From: Spongiivirga citrea | Lineage (GTDB): Bacteria > Bacteroidota > Bacteroidia > Flavobacteriales > Flavobacteriaceae | Direction of reading: 5' to 3' | Assembly: GCF_010671565.1 (NCBI RefSeq) | Contig: NZ_JAABOQ010000003.1 | Coordinates: 62,001 to 126,000 of the forward strand | Length of the DNA stretch: 64,000 bases | In this document: positions 52,546 to 60,219 of the stretch, in pieces | How positions within the stretch are numbered: the stretch's first letter is position 1 | Layout: each line of letters starts with the position of its first letter | The notes under the pieces: model-generated | What the model was told of the DNA's origin: nothing | Databases searched by the model: none | The model's input: the letters and a program-made list of their open reading frames with translations, nothing else | Position numbers and translations under genes: made by a program

Positions 52546-53343
52546 ATGGAGATCATCGATGCAATTATTCTTGGTATTATTCAAGGACTTACTGAGTTTT
52601 TACCAGTATCATCAAGCGGACACTTAGAACTAGGAAAAGCCATTTTAGGTGACGAATCTGTTCCAGAAGAAAGCTTACTTTTTACAGTAGTAATGCATTT
52701 TGCCACTGCATTAAGTACCTTGGTTATTTTTAGAAAGGAAGTAATGGAGATTGTAAGAGGTTTGTTTCAATTTAAGTGGAATGAAGAAACACAATTCTCA
52801 TTAAAAATTATCCTTTCGATGATTCCTGCCGTTTTTTTAGGCCTATTTTTTGAAGAACAACTGGAAGCCCTTTTTGGCGAGAATTTACAACTAGTCGGTT
52901 TTATGTTGTTGGTTACTGCACTGCTGTTATTTTTAGCCGATAGAGCAAAGAACACAGAGAAAAGCGTAAGTTATCCAAATGCATTTATAATCGGCCTTTC
53001 TCAAGCAATTGCAATGTTACCGGGTATTTCTAGATCCGGTGCAACGATATCCACTTCTGTCCTATTAGGAATTGATAAAACAAGAGCTGCAAAATTCTCA
53101 TTTTTAATGGTTGTTCCATTAATTTTCGGCAGCATAGCCAAGACACTTTTAGACGGCAAAATCACCTTAGACAGTTCGCAGTTAGTTCCACTTTCGGCTG
53201 GATTTATTGCGGCTTTTGTTGCCGGCCTTTTCGCATGTACATGGATGATTAGTCTTGTAAAGAAGAGTAAGCTTAGTTATTTTGCCGTTTACTGTCTTAT
53301 TGTGGGGGCAGGTGCCATTATGTATTCATATTTATCGCAATAG
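52546..53343 (+). CDS. uppP: Undecaprenyl-diphosphatase
   Basis: The protein has 265 residues with about eight helices. The BacA/UppP signatures are present: IIQGLTEFLPVSSSGHLELG (catalytic Glu and Ser), and MLPGISRSGATIST (catalytic Arg). It recycles the lipid carrier of peptidoglycan and O-antigen synthesis (EC 3.6.1.27) and gives some bacitracin tolerance. It ends 6 bases before truB. Confidence 0.96.
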   Translation: MEIIDAIILGIIQGLTEFLPVSSSGHLELGKAILGDESVPEESLLFTVVMHFATALSTLVIFRKEVMEIVRGLFQFKWNEETQFSLKIILSMIPAVFLGLFFEEQLEALFGENLQLVGFMLLVTALLLFLADRAKNTEKSVSYPNAFIIGLSQAIAMLPGISRSGATISTSVLLGIDKTRAAKFSFLMVVPLIFGSIAKTLLDGKITLDSSQLVPLSAGFIAAFVAGLFACTWMISLVKKSKLSYFAVYCLIVGAGAIMYSYLSQ

Positions 53344-53349
53344 TTGCTT

Positions 53350-54042
53350 ATGAAACTGGAGGCTGAAGATTTTAAAGAAGGACAAATCCTTTTAATTGAC
53401 AAGCCCTTGGAATGGACATCGTTTCAAGCAGTAAACAAGATTAAGTGGATGCTTAAGAAAAATCTTGGGCTTAAAAAAATAAAGGTTGGACATGCAGGCA
53501 CACTCGATCCTCTGGCCAGCGGACTATTGATTATATGCACCGGTAAGTTCACCAAAAAAATATCCGATTTACAAGATCAGGTAAAAGAATATACTGGCAC
53601 CTTTCATTTAGGCGAGACCCGACCTAGTTATGACATGGAAACCGAAGTTGATGCTACTTTCCCCATAGATCATATCGATGCAGATTTAATAGAAAAAACT
53701 ACAGCTCAATTTATTGGCGAAATTGATCAGAAGCCTCCAATTTTTTCAGCACTTAAGAAAGATGGAAAGCGCTTGTATGAACATGCGCGAAAAGGTGAAT
53801 CTGTTGAAATTCCGATGAGAAAAGTAACCATCCACGAGTTTGAGATAACTGCTATTAACCTTCCGGAAGTAACATTTAGAGTCGTTTGTAGCAAAGGAAC
53901 CTATATTAGATCGTTAGCACATGATTTTGGAAAAGCTTTAGACTCTGGTGCATATTTATCTTCTTTAAGACGAACAAAAATTGGTGATTTTAATGTTGAA
54001 AATGGGATTTCACCGAACGATTTCACTTCTATTTATCAATAA
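53350..54042 (+). CDS. truB: tRNA pseudouridine(55) synthase
   Basis: The protein has 230 residues; ATG 53350 is preferred over TTG 53344. The catalytic Asp lies in GHAGTLDPLASGLLI. Further motifs are EYTGTFHLGETRPSYDMETEV, QKPPIFSALKKDGKRLYEHAR and KGTYIRSLAHD. It converts U55 of tRNA to pseudouridine (EC 5.4.99.25). The gene shares a transcript with uppP. Confidence 0.96.
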   Translation: MKLEAEDFKEGQILLIDKPLEWTSFQAVNKIKWMLKKNLGLKKIKVGHAGTLDPLASGLLIICTGKFTKKISDLQDQVKEYTGTFHLGETRPSYDMETEVDATFPIDHIDADLIEKTTAQFIGEIDQKPPIFSALKKDGKRLYEHARKGESVEIPMRKVTIHEFEITAINLPEVTFRVVCSKGTYIRSLAHDFGKALDSGAYLSSLRRTKIGDFNVENGISPNDFTSIYQ

Positions 54043-54080
54043 ACGCTTTCCTGATTTGTAAAATTTTTATTTCATTTATA

Positions 54081-54106
54081 TATTTACGTAGTCAACTACG
54101 TAAATA
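54081..54106. promoter_or_regulatory. 26-bp palindromic operator of the MarR-GNAT gene
   Basis: TATTTACGTAG (54081-54091) is followed after TCAA by its exact reverse complement (54096-54106). It ends 8 bases before the TTG start at 54115 and covers a likely TATATTTA -7 element. Perfect 11-base arms of this kind are typical MarR-dimer sites; autoregulation by the downstream gene is inferred. Confidence 0.75.
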
Positions 54107-54114
54107 ACATTACA

Positions 54115-55071
54115 TTGAAAGAATTTTATAATAAAACCGGCAAAATGGCAATTGGTACACGCTTACGACTGTTGAGCGAGCATCTTGTTGAGCAATCTGC
54201 TCAAATATATAATGATTACAATAACAACATGAAACCAAAATGGTTTCCGGTCTTCTTTATCCTTTGTGAAGAGTCTCCTCTTGGTATAACTAAAATCGCT
54301 CAACAAATAGGTCAATCGCATCCGTCTGTTAGTATTGTTGTAAAAGAATTACTAAAAGAAGGGTTAGTTTTTGAAACGAGAGACCCTAAAGATGCTCGAA
54401 AAAACCTTATCGATATCACCGATAAAGGCCGTGTACTGCGTCAAGAATTAAAACAAACTTTTGAAGATGTTGCTACTGTTATTGAAACATTAAATAACGA
54501 GGCTACAAATAAACTTTGGCGAGCTTTAGATGAATTTGAGTATTTGTTAGATCAAAAATCGATGAGAAATCGAGTTGCAGAAGTCAGAAAAAAGCGAGAA
54601 GCCGAACATATTGAAATCATTCCATATAGCACTAAATACGCAACTGATTTCAAGAGATTGAATCAGCGTTGGATAGAAGCGTATTTTGTTATGGAAGAGT
54701 CAGATCATCAATCACTTGAAAATCCACAGGAATACATCATCAATAAGGGCGGTCATATTATCATGGCTTTATATAATGGGAAAGTTGCAGGCACGTGCGC
54801 ATTGATAAAAGTTGATGATCCTGAATATGATTTCGAACTTGCAAAAATGGCAGTTGATCCTTCAGTTCATGGTAAAGGAATTGGACGTATTATAGGCAAC
54901 AAAATGATTGACATTGCCAAGCAACAGGGCGCAAAAAGAATATTTCTAGAAAGTAATACCATTTTAACCCCAGCGATAAAGCTATACCAACAGCTCGGCT
55001 TTACTAAAATGATTAACCGTCCATCGCCTTATGAGCGCAGTAATATTCAAATGGAACTTATTATAGACTAG
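54115..55071 (+). CDS. MarR-type regulator fused to a GNAT acetyltransferase
   Basis: The protein has 318 residues. The start is probably TTG 54115, because residues FYNKTGKMAIGTRLRLL before the first ATG (54145) belong to the conserved N-terminus. Residues 1-150 are a MarR winged helix (GITKIAQQIGQSHPSVSIVVKELLKEGLV, then ETRDPKDARKNLIDITDKGR). Residues 165-318 are a GNAT domain with AVDPSVHGKGIGRIIGN (acetyl-CoA loop) and RIFLESNTILTPAIKLYQQLGF. Such fusions respond to a metabolite that may also be acetylated. The operator at 54081 suggests self-control. Confidence 0.92.
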   Translation: MKEFYNKTGKMAIGTRLRLLSEHLVEQSAQIYNDYNNNMKPKWFPVFFILCEESPLGITKIAQQIGQSHPSVSIVVKELLKEGLVFETRDPKDARKNLIDITDKGRVLRQELKQTFEDVATVIETLNNEATNKLWRALDEFEYLLDQKSMRNRVAEVRKKREAEHIEIIPYSTKYATDFKRLNQRWIEAYFVMEESDHQSLENPQEYIINKGGHIIMALYNGKVAGTCALIKVDDPEYDFELAKMAVDPSVHGKGIGRIIGNKMIDIAKQQGAKRIFLESNTILTPAIKLYQQLGFTKMINRPSPYERSNIQMELIID

Positions 55072-55116
55072 TTTGCAATTTTAAGCCCTATCTAATATGT
55101 TTCTTAACGATTTCTA

Positions 55117-55149
55117 GTAGGGTTTTAGTAGTCAAAGTCGTTTTATAGA
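55117..55149 (+). promoter_or_regulatory. GTAGGGT-N20-TATAGA motif upstream of the TonB-like gene
   Basis: GTAGGGT (55117-55123), 20 bases, then TATAGA (55144-55149), 48 bases before the start codon. Same arrangement as upstream of the lipoprotein gene at 46162, on the opposite strand. Confidence 0.5.
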
Positions 55150-55197
55150 TGGTGGACGTATATACTAAACCTAGGAAAAATATGTTATTTTTAAACA

Positions 55198-55929
55198 ATG
55201 CAACTTAACAGAAAGCATAAAGCCTCAATAATTACCGTATTAATTGCAATGAACCTATTAATGTTGGTATTCAACCTTAGCCTTACTGGGGTGCCTCCTA
55301 CTATGGCTGAAACTTTTATTGAACTTCCACTTGCAGATGAAGAAACCCTAGAAGAGCTCGAAAAACAGATAGAAGAATTAAAACAGCAAGATTTCAAGAA
55401 AATTGAGAGTCATGATGCAATCAATGAGAATGAAAAATTCATAAAAGAGTTTGAGGAAACAAAGTCTCTTGATGAGTTAAGAGCTGAAGCCGCTGCAAAG
55501 CGCGCTGCAGAGCAAGCCGAAGCATCTGAAGGTGATCTTAATTCTGCAATTGCCGGAAACGAAAAAAGTCTAGCTGAAAAAGAAGAGGAAAAGAAAGCAT
55601 CGAATGGTGACGATAGTAAAAAAGATCTAGCTCAAAATTTTACCACAAGTCGAAACAGTACGGTCTCATTTTCTTTAATTGACCGAAAACCAATTTACCG
55701 AATTCCGAATCCGACTTATACTTGTATTGCAGGTGGCAAAGTGGTTATAAATATCACTGTAAATCGATTTGGCGATGTTGTTAGTGCTTCTCACAATGAG
55801 AGAGCATCTTCCACTAGTAACGGTTGCTTAGTTGATAATGCCATGCAGTACGCCCAGAAAGCAAAATTTAATAGTAGTAATAAGGCGCAGCAAATAGGAA
55901 CTATCACCTATGTTTTCCAATCTAAATAA
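55198..55929 (+). CDS. TonB-like energy transducer
   Basis: The protein has 243 residues. One N-terminal helix (ASIITVLIAMNLLMLVFNL), then a long Glu/Lys/Ala-rich coiled linker (about 40-150), then a TonB C-terminal-like domain (CIAGGKVVINITVNRFGDVVSASHN; GTITYVFQ). It should span the periplasm to drive TonB-dependent receptors. The linker is acidic rather than Pro-rich, unlike E. coli TonB. The convergent ACT gene ends 4 bases away. Confidence 0.8.
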   Translation: MQLNRKHKASIITVLIAMNLLMLVFNLSLTGVPPTMAETFIELPLADEETLEELEKQIEELKQQDFKKIESHDAINENEKFIKEFEETKSLDELRAEAAAKRAAEQAEASEGDLNSAIAGNEKSLAEKEEEKKASNGDDSKKDLAQNFTTSRNSTVSFSLIDRKPIYRIPNPTYTCIAGGKVVINITVNRFGDVVSASHNERASSTSNGCLVDNAMQYAQKAKFNSSNKAQQIGTITYVFQSK

Positions 55930-55933
55930 CAGT

Positions 55934-56335
55934 TTAATCGTAGTGTTTAGATAAATTATTTAAAGCTCTCATTGCTTTTTCAGCATCCTTCTTATCTACA
56001 AATATGTGGTCATGATAATACCCTGCAACGATATTGCAGCTTATATTGTTTTTAGCCAATTCGGCAGAAAACAAAGCCGTTAAACCAACCGCATCTAAAG
56101 CGGAATGTATCATTAAGGTTATCCAAGAAGCGATGTATTCATACTCGAGATTAAGTGCGTCTGCTTTCCTTCTCTCAATAATAATTGTAGTTCCTTCTAA
56201 TTCTTTGAATTCCCCTAAAACATCTTTTCGATCTATACTGCTGACGTCCTTAATTGTGGAAAACACATACTCCCCTTCATTAAGTTTAGGAGTCATCCCC
56301 TTAATGAGTTTCACTATATTCGTTTCGCCTGCCAT
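55934..56335 (-). CDS. ACT-domain protein
   Basis: The protein has 133 residues with two ACT-like halves. The C-terminal half reads SALDAVGLTALFSAELAKNNISCNIVAGYYHDHIFV, a pattern of the small ACT_7/DUF2241 proteins. They are assumed to bind amino acids, but no partner enzyme is encoded here. Cytoplasmic. Confidence 0.8.
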   Translation of the reverse strand: MAGETNIVKLIKGMTPKLNEGEYVFSTIKDVSSIDRKDVLGEFKELEGTTIIIERRKADALNLEYEYIASWITLMIHSALDAVGLTALFSAELAKNNISCNIVAGYYHDHIFVDKKDAEKAMRALNNLSKHYD

Positions 56336-56389
56336 CTTTATCGTCTATTTGTATAAAAATAAACAACTTTTACCGACAAAAACTCCGAT

Positions 56390-56995
56390 TTACTTTAGTA
56401 ACTCAAGTAGATCAGTAATGGTATCTTGACCTTTGTCCTTATTGTACCAGACTTGTAAATCTTGTTTGAATTCGGGTGTTAACTTCCCATGTGCTTCCTT
56501 AAAATCGTTAACCAATTTAGTTGCCTTTGTTGGTCTTGGCCCCCAAGTGCCGACAACCTCATCAGTTGCATTATCAATGGCAATTAATTTAGGAATTGAG
56601 CGACCACCATTAGTCAAATATTGATCCATCAATTCTAAATTCTCATCTCTTAAAACTACTTTAAAATCGATTTTATCAGTTAGCCCAGCAAGTTTTTGCA
56701 TGGCTGGCATTGTTTGCGCAGCATCTCCACACCAACTCTCTGTTAATACTAACCAGGTAACATCTCCTTTAAAATCTTCAACCACGCTGACCGTTTCTTC
56801 TGATAGCTTCATAGTTTTATCCAAACGCTTCATTCGTCTATCGTTAAGTGTGCTGTAGTTTAATAATGCATCTGTCTGTTCTGGCCCTGTAGATTTTCCT
56901 TCGGCTACTAGGTCGGCCACTAATGTTCTATATTCTTGATAGCTTATTGCATTTTCTAATGCTTCAGCTAAAGGTGTTTGTATAATTGTTTCCAT
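56390..56995 (-). CDS. Thioredoxin-like protein with CGDA motif
   Basis: The protein has 201 residues; ATG 56995 is chosen. The N-terminal 70 residues are helical; a thioredoxin-type core follows with WLVLTESWCGDAAQTMPAMQKLA, cis-Pro region GGRSIPKLIAID and WGPRPTKAT. The normal CxxC is CGDA, so only one Cys remains and disulfide reduction by the usual route is not possible. The family (thioredoxin family protein of Flavobacteria) is widespread with this motif. It is divergent from tag, with 80 bases between. Confidence 0.85.
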   Translation of the reverse strand: METIIQTPLAEALENAISYQEYRTLVADLVAEGKSTGPEQTDALLNYSTLNDRRMKRLDKTMKLSEETVSVVEDFKGDVTWLVLTESWCGDAAQTMPAMQKLAGLTDKIDFKVVLRDENLELMDQYLTNGGRSIPKLIAIDNATDEVVGTWGPRPTKATKLVNDFKEAHGKLTPEFKQDLQVWYNKDKGQDTITDLLELLK

Positions 56996-57075
56996 ATTTT
57001 TCAAATGTAAAAAACAATGCCACTGCAAAACATGACATTTGTTACCTTAGTATGTTTTTTATAAAAACCTTACAA

Positions 57076-57645
57076 ATGGAAAAACATCGTTGCGGTTGGT
57101 GTGTTGGAGACCCTATATATGAAGCATATCATGACTTAGAATGGGGAGTGCCCTTGTATGATGAAGATCAGCTATTCGAATTTTTAATTCTAGAAACCTT
57201 TCAGGCAGGATTAAGTTGGATTACCATTCTTAAAAAACGAGATAATTTTAGAAAGGCATTTGACTTTTTCGACTATAAAAAAATTGCTAAATACGGCGAA
57301 GAGAAATACGAATCGCTTATGCAAGATGCCGGTATCATACGAAACAAACTTAAAATACGTGCGACTATTAGCAATGCGCAAGCATTCATGAAAGTTCAAG
57401 AGGAATTTGGTAGTTTCTCGAAATACATCTGGGGTTTTGTTGACGGAAAGCCAATTCAAAACAATATTCAATACTATAAAGATGCACCCGCTACCACTGA
57501 ATTATCCGACTTAATTAGCAAGGACCTAAAAAAGCGTGGTTTTAAGTTTGTAGGTAGTACTGTCATCTACGCCCATATGCAAGCTACGGGTATGGTAAAT
57601 GATCATGAAATTGGTTGTTTTAGGTATCAAGAAGTACAACCTTAA
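57076..57645 (+). CDS. tag: DNA-3-methyladenine glycosylase I
   Basis: The 189-residue enzyme removes 3-methyladenine from DNA (EC 3.2.2.20). ATG 57076 gives the family start EKHRCGWCVGDPIYEAYHDLEWGVP. The zinc ligands (two Cys in CGWC and the His/Cys pair DHEIGCFRYQ at the C-terminus) and LETFQAGLSWITIL are present. The stop overlaps the convergent PPK2 gene by 4 bases. Confidence 0.95.
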   Translation: MEKHRCGWCVGDPIYEAYHDLEWGVPLYDEDQLFEFLILETFQAGLSWITILKKRDNFRKAFDFFDYKKIAKYGEEKYESLMQDAGIIRNKLKIRATISNAQAFMKVQEEFGSFSKYIWGFVDGKPIQNNIQYYKDAPATTELSDLISKDLKKRGFKFVGSTVIYAHMQATGMVNDHEIGCFRYQEVQP

Positions 57646-58466
57646 TCAACATTTTCAACTTCTTCCACCTTAGGTACAACGGGTTTTATTAAAGCCTCAT
57701 TTTTTGGCTCATAAGGAATGATATCAAGAATACGTTCAATTACTTCTAGGCGAGCTTTGCCCTTTTTATTTGCTTTAATGATGATCCACGGACAAGTCTT
57801 GGTATTTGTGCGCTTGAACATACGTTTTTTGTAATCGGTGTACACATCCCATAGCTCTTGAGCTTTGGCATCGACATCGCTAAATTTCCATTTTTTAAGC
57901 GGATCCTTTTTTATTTCTTCAAACCGTTTTGCTTGTTCTTCTTTCGAAATAGAGAAATAAAATTTAATGAAAATGACGCCAGATTCTACGATCATTTTTT
58001 CAAAAGCATTGACCTGCCCCATGAAAATTTCATATTCCTCTTCAGTACAAAACCCATTTACCGGTTCTACGACCGCACGGTTATACCAACTACGATCAAA
58101 AAGGACGATTTCACCTGCTTTTGGAAGCTGATTTACATAACGCTGAAAGTACCATTGTCCAATTTCCTCCTCCGTTGGTCTTGGTAATGCAACCACCCTA
58201 AATTCACGTGGATTAATATGCTCAGTAATTCGTCGAATTGCCCCTCCTTTTCCAGCGGCATCGCGTCCTTCAAATATGATCACCACCTTCTTTTTATTAG
58301 TTGTAACCCAATTTTGCAGCTTAATCAACTCCTCTTGCAAGGCTTCTAAGCGAAGTTCATAATTTACGTAACGCAGTGTTTTGCCAATGCTAAACGTCTC
58401 ATTATTTACTAATTGTCTTAACCCAGTTTTTGAGTTTAGTTTTTCGATATCACTTGCTAGGCTCAT
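57642..58466 (-). CDS. Polyphosphate kinase 2 family protein, copy B
   Basis: The protein has 274 residues; ATG 58466 is used, 1 base after the stop of copy A. Walker A is FEGRDAAGKGGAIRRI, the lid Arg region and Walker B read VLFDRSWYNRAVVEP, and WKFSDVDAKAQELWDVYTDYK follows. PPK2 enzymes phosphorylate nucleotides with polyphosphate (class I: ADP or GDP). The C-terminal extension ends in acidic and Val-rich residues. Confidence 0.93.
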   Translation of the reverse strand: MSLASDIEKLNSKTGLRQLVNNETFSIGKTLRYVNYELRLEALQEELIKLQNWVTTNKKKVVIIFEGRDAAGKGGAIRRITEHINPREFRVVALPRPTEEEIGQWYFQRYVNQLPKAGEIVLFDRSWYNRAVVEPVNGFCTEEEYEIFMGQVNAFEKMIVESGVIFIKFYFSISKEEQAKRFEEIKKDPLKKWKFSDVDAKAQELWDVYTDYKKRMFKRTNTKTCPWIIIKANKKGKARLEVIERILDIIPYEPKNEALIKPVVPKVEEVENVD

Positions 58467-58467
58467 A

Positions 58468-59316
58468 CTAATCAATATGATTTAGTTTTCTAAAATAACG
58501 ATGTGCTACATTCGGATCTGGGAATAAATTTGCACCAGAATCTCCTTTTCCATCATATTCAAACTGAGATAGCACATAGCGCATACTTTCTAATCGCGCC
58601 ACCTTTTTGTTGTTGGTTTGTATAATAATCCAAGGACTAAATGTAGTATGGGTATTGCTAAACATTTGATCTTTATAGTAAGTATAGTCATCCCATTTTT
58701 GTTGGCCCTCTTTATCAACTGGACTGAACTTCCAGCGCTTTAGTGGGTTGGCTAATCTACTGTTAAACCGTTTTTCTTGTTCATCCTTAGAAATGGAAAA
58801 CCAAAACTTGATTAGTATCAATCCGTCTTCATATAACATATGTTCGAACTCAGGAACTTGAAGCATAAACTTTTGGTATTGCTCTGGGGTGCAAAAACCC
58901 ATCACGGGCTCTACCACAGCGCGATTATACCAACTGCGATCAAAAAAAACAATCTCACCAGGATTTGGCAGTTCTTTCAAATATCTGCGAAAGTACCATT
59001 GTCCTCTTTCAGTATCTGTGGGCTTATTCAATGCGACTACCCGCATTGATCTTGGATTTAAATGCTCTTTAAAACGACGAATCGAGCCACCTTTCCCGGC
59101 AGCATCTCGGCCTTCAAAAATGATACAAACCCGTTTTCCTTTTGCAGCAATCCACTGCTGCAATGAAACCAACTCTGCCTGTAGTCGTTTTAGCTCCTCT
59201 TCATAAGCGCGATCCCGCAATAGTTTTTTTACTAATTTATCTTCGCCCTTTTCTTTTAGCTTTTCAATAAGCATATCGCTATTGGTACAGGAGTTAAAAT
59301 CTTCGAGTGTTAACAT
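58468..59316 (-). CDS. Polyphosphate kinase 2 family protein, copy A
   Basis: The protein has 282 residues with Walker A FEGRDAAGKGGSIRRFKEH, VFFDRSWYNRAVVEPV and WKFSPVDKEGQQKWDDYTYYKDQM. It is about half identical by eye to copy B and lies directly before it, so the pair arose by duplication and is co-transcribed. The N-terminus holds a 25-residue helical lead not found in copy B. They may form a heteromer or differ in nucleotide preference. Confidence 0.93.
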   Translation of the reverse strand: MLTLEDFNSCTNSDMLIEKLKEKGEDKLVKKLLRDRAYEEELKRLQAELVSLQQWIAAKGKRVCIIFEGRDAAGKGGSIRRFKEHLNPRSMRVVALNKPTDTERGQWYFRRYLKELPNPGEIVFFDRSWYNRAVVEPVMGFCTPEQYQKFMLQVPEFEHMLYEDGLILIKFWFSISKDEQEKRFNSRLANPLKRWKFSPVDKEGQQKWDDYTYYKDQMFSNTHTTFSPWIIIQTNNKKVARLESMRYVLSQFEYDGKGDSGANLFPDPNVAHRYFRKLNHID

Positions 59317-59327
59317 ATATTTCTAAA

Positions 59328-59960
59328 CTACGATAAATATTCTAAAAATTGACTGCGTGATATTTCTTGGGCTCCTAAACTATTTAAATGCTCTGTATAT
59401 ACTTGACAGTCTATCACCTCTTTTTTCTCGCTTTTACACTTATCGACCAAGCATGCAAATGCGATTTTGGAAGCATCACTTACTTCATGAAACATACTTT
59501 CACCGCAGAACATACGATCTATTTCCAATCCGTATAGTCCACCAACTAGTTTGCTGTCTTGCCAAACTTCAACAGAAATTGCCTTACCCATTTCGTGCAA
59601 ATGTCGATAGGCATTTATCATTCCATTGGTGATCCACGTTCCTTCTTGTCCCTTGCGCTTTGCTTGAGCGCATTTGTTAATCACTTCATCAAAAGCTGCA
59701 TTTAATGTTATCTCAAAGGTATTTGATCGTAATTTCTTCCTTAGACTCTTTGATATTTTAAAGTTGTCCGGAAACAATACCATACGGGGATCTGGACTCC
59801 ACCATAAAAGTAAGTCGTCATTTTCTGACCAAGGAAAAATTCCATTCTCATAAGCCAACAACAGTCTTTCAGCACTTAGATCTCCGCCTATCGCAACCAC
59901 ACCCTCATCCGAAGCTGTCGTAACAGGAGGAAACTCTAACTTATCAGTAAGCAAAAACAT
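59328..59960 (-). CDS. aat: Leucyl/phenylalanyl-tRNA--protein transferase
   Basis: The 210-residue enzyme attaches Leu or Phe to proteins with N-terminal Arg or Lys, marking them for ClpS/ClpAP (EC 2.3.2.6). Motifs: ENGIFPWSENDDLLLWWSPDPRMVLFP, TWITNGMINAYRHLHEMG, SVEVWQDSKLVGGLYGLEI and FCGESMFHEVSDASK. It is 11 bases upstream of the PPK2 pair, so the three likely share a transcript. Confidence 0.96.
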   Translation of the reverse strand: MFLLTDKLEFPPVTTASDEGVVAIGGDLSAERLLLAYENGIFPWSENDDLLLWWSPDPRMVLFPDNFKISKSLRKKLRSNTFEITLNAAFDEVINKCAQAKRKGQEGTWITNGMINAYRHLHEMGKAISVEVWQDSKLVGGLYGLEIDRMFCGESMFHEVSDASKIAFACLVDKCKSEKKEVIDCQVYTEHLNSLGAQEISRSQFLEYLS

Positions 59961-60070
59961 AAGGTTTTTAAAATAGCAATTATAAGAAAGATATGAAATT
60001 ATCTTTCTTTAACATATAAAGAGTATAAATTAATCCATCTACTTCGCTATTTATGAAATCAATAGCTCCA

Positions 60071-60211
60071 TATCTTTGATTTTAAGTGAATTTTCACCAC
60101 ATTTGAAACGATCTTCGTATTCTCTTTCTTTTCATCATTGCTTTTGAGTTAGTTATTGAAGATCAACAAATTTTTATATAAGCTCTCCGCTTTGCGGGGA
60201 GCTTTTTTTTG
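60071..60211 (+). ncRNA. Candidate small RNA ending in a strong terminator
   Basis: The 259 bases between aat and the AtoE-type gene contain no convincing reading frame. TATCTTTG (60071-60078) is a perfect TAnnTTTG element on the plus strand, and 60181-60210 is a strong plus-oriented terminator with eight T. A transcript of about 125 bases between them is possible. No known RNA family is recognised. The hairpin may equally serve the minus-strand gene that ends at 60220. Confidence 0.3.
60181..60210. terminator. Intrinsic terminator between aat and the fatty-acid transporter gene
   Basis: AGCTCTCCGC (60181-60190) pairs with GCGGGGAGCT (60194-60203, one T-G pair) around TTT, followed by seven more T to 60210. 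Plus orientation is the stronger; on the minus strand it lies 10 bases after the stop at 60220. Confidence 0.8.
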
Positions 60212-60219
60212 CATCAGAA

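Noticed and set aside
56034-56429. 131-residue plus-strand frame
   Set aside because: It is antisense to the ACT-domain gene and the end of the thioredoxin-like gene.
57020-57050. Second Crp/Fnr-like site (ATGACATTTGTTA) between the thioredoxin-like gene and tag
   Set aside because: Only one half-site matches; the other arm does not pair.
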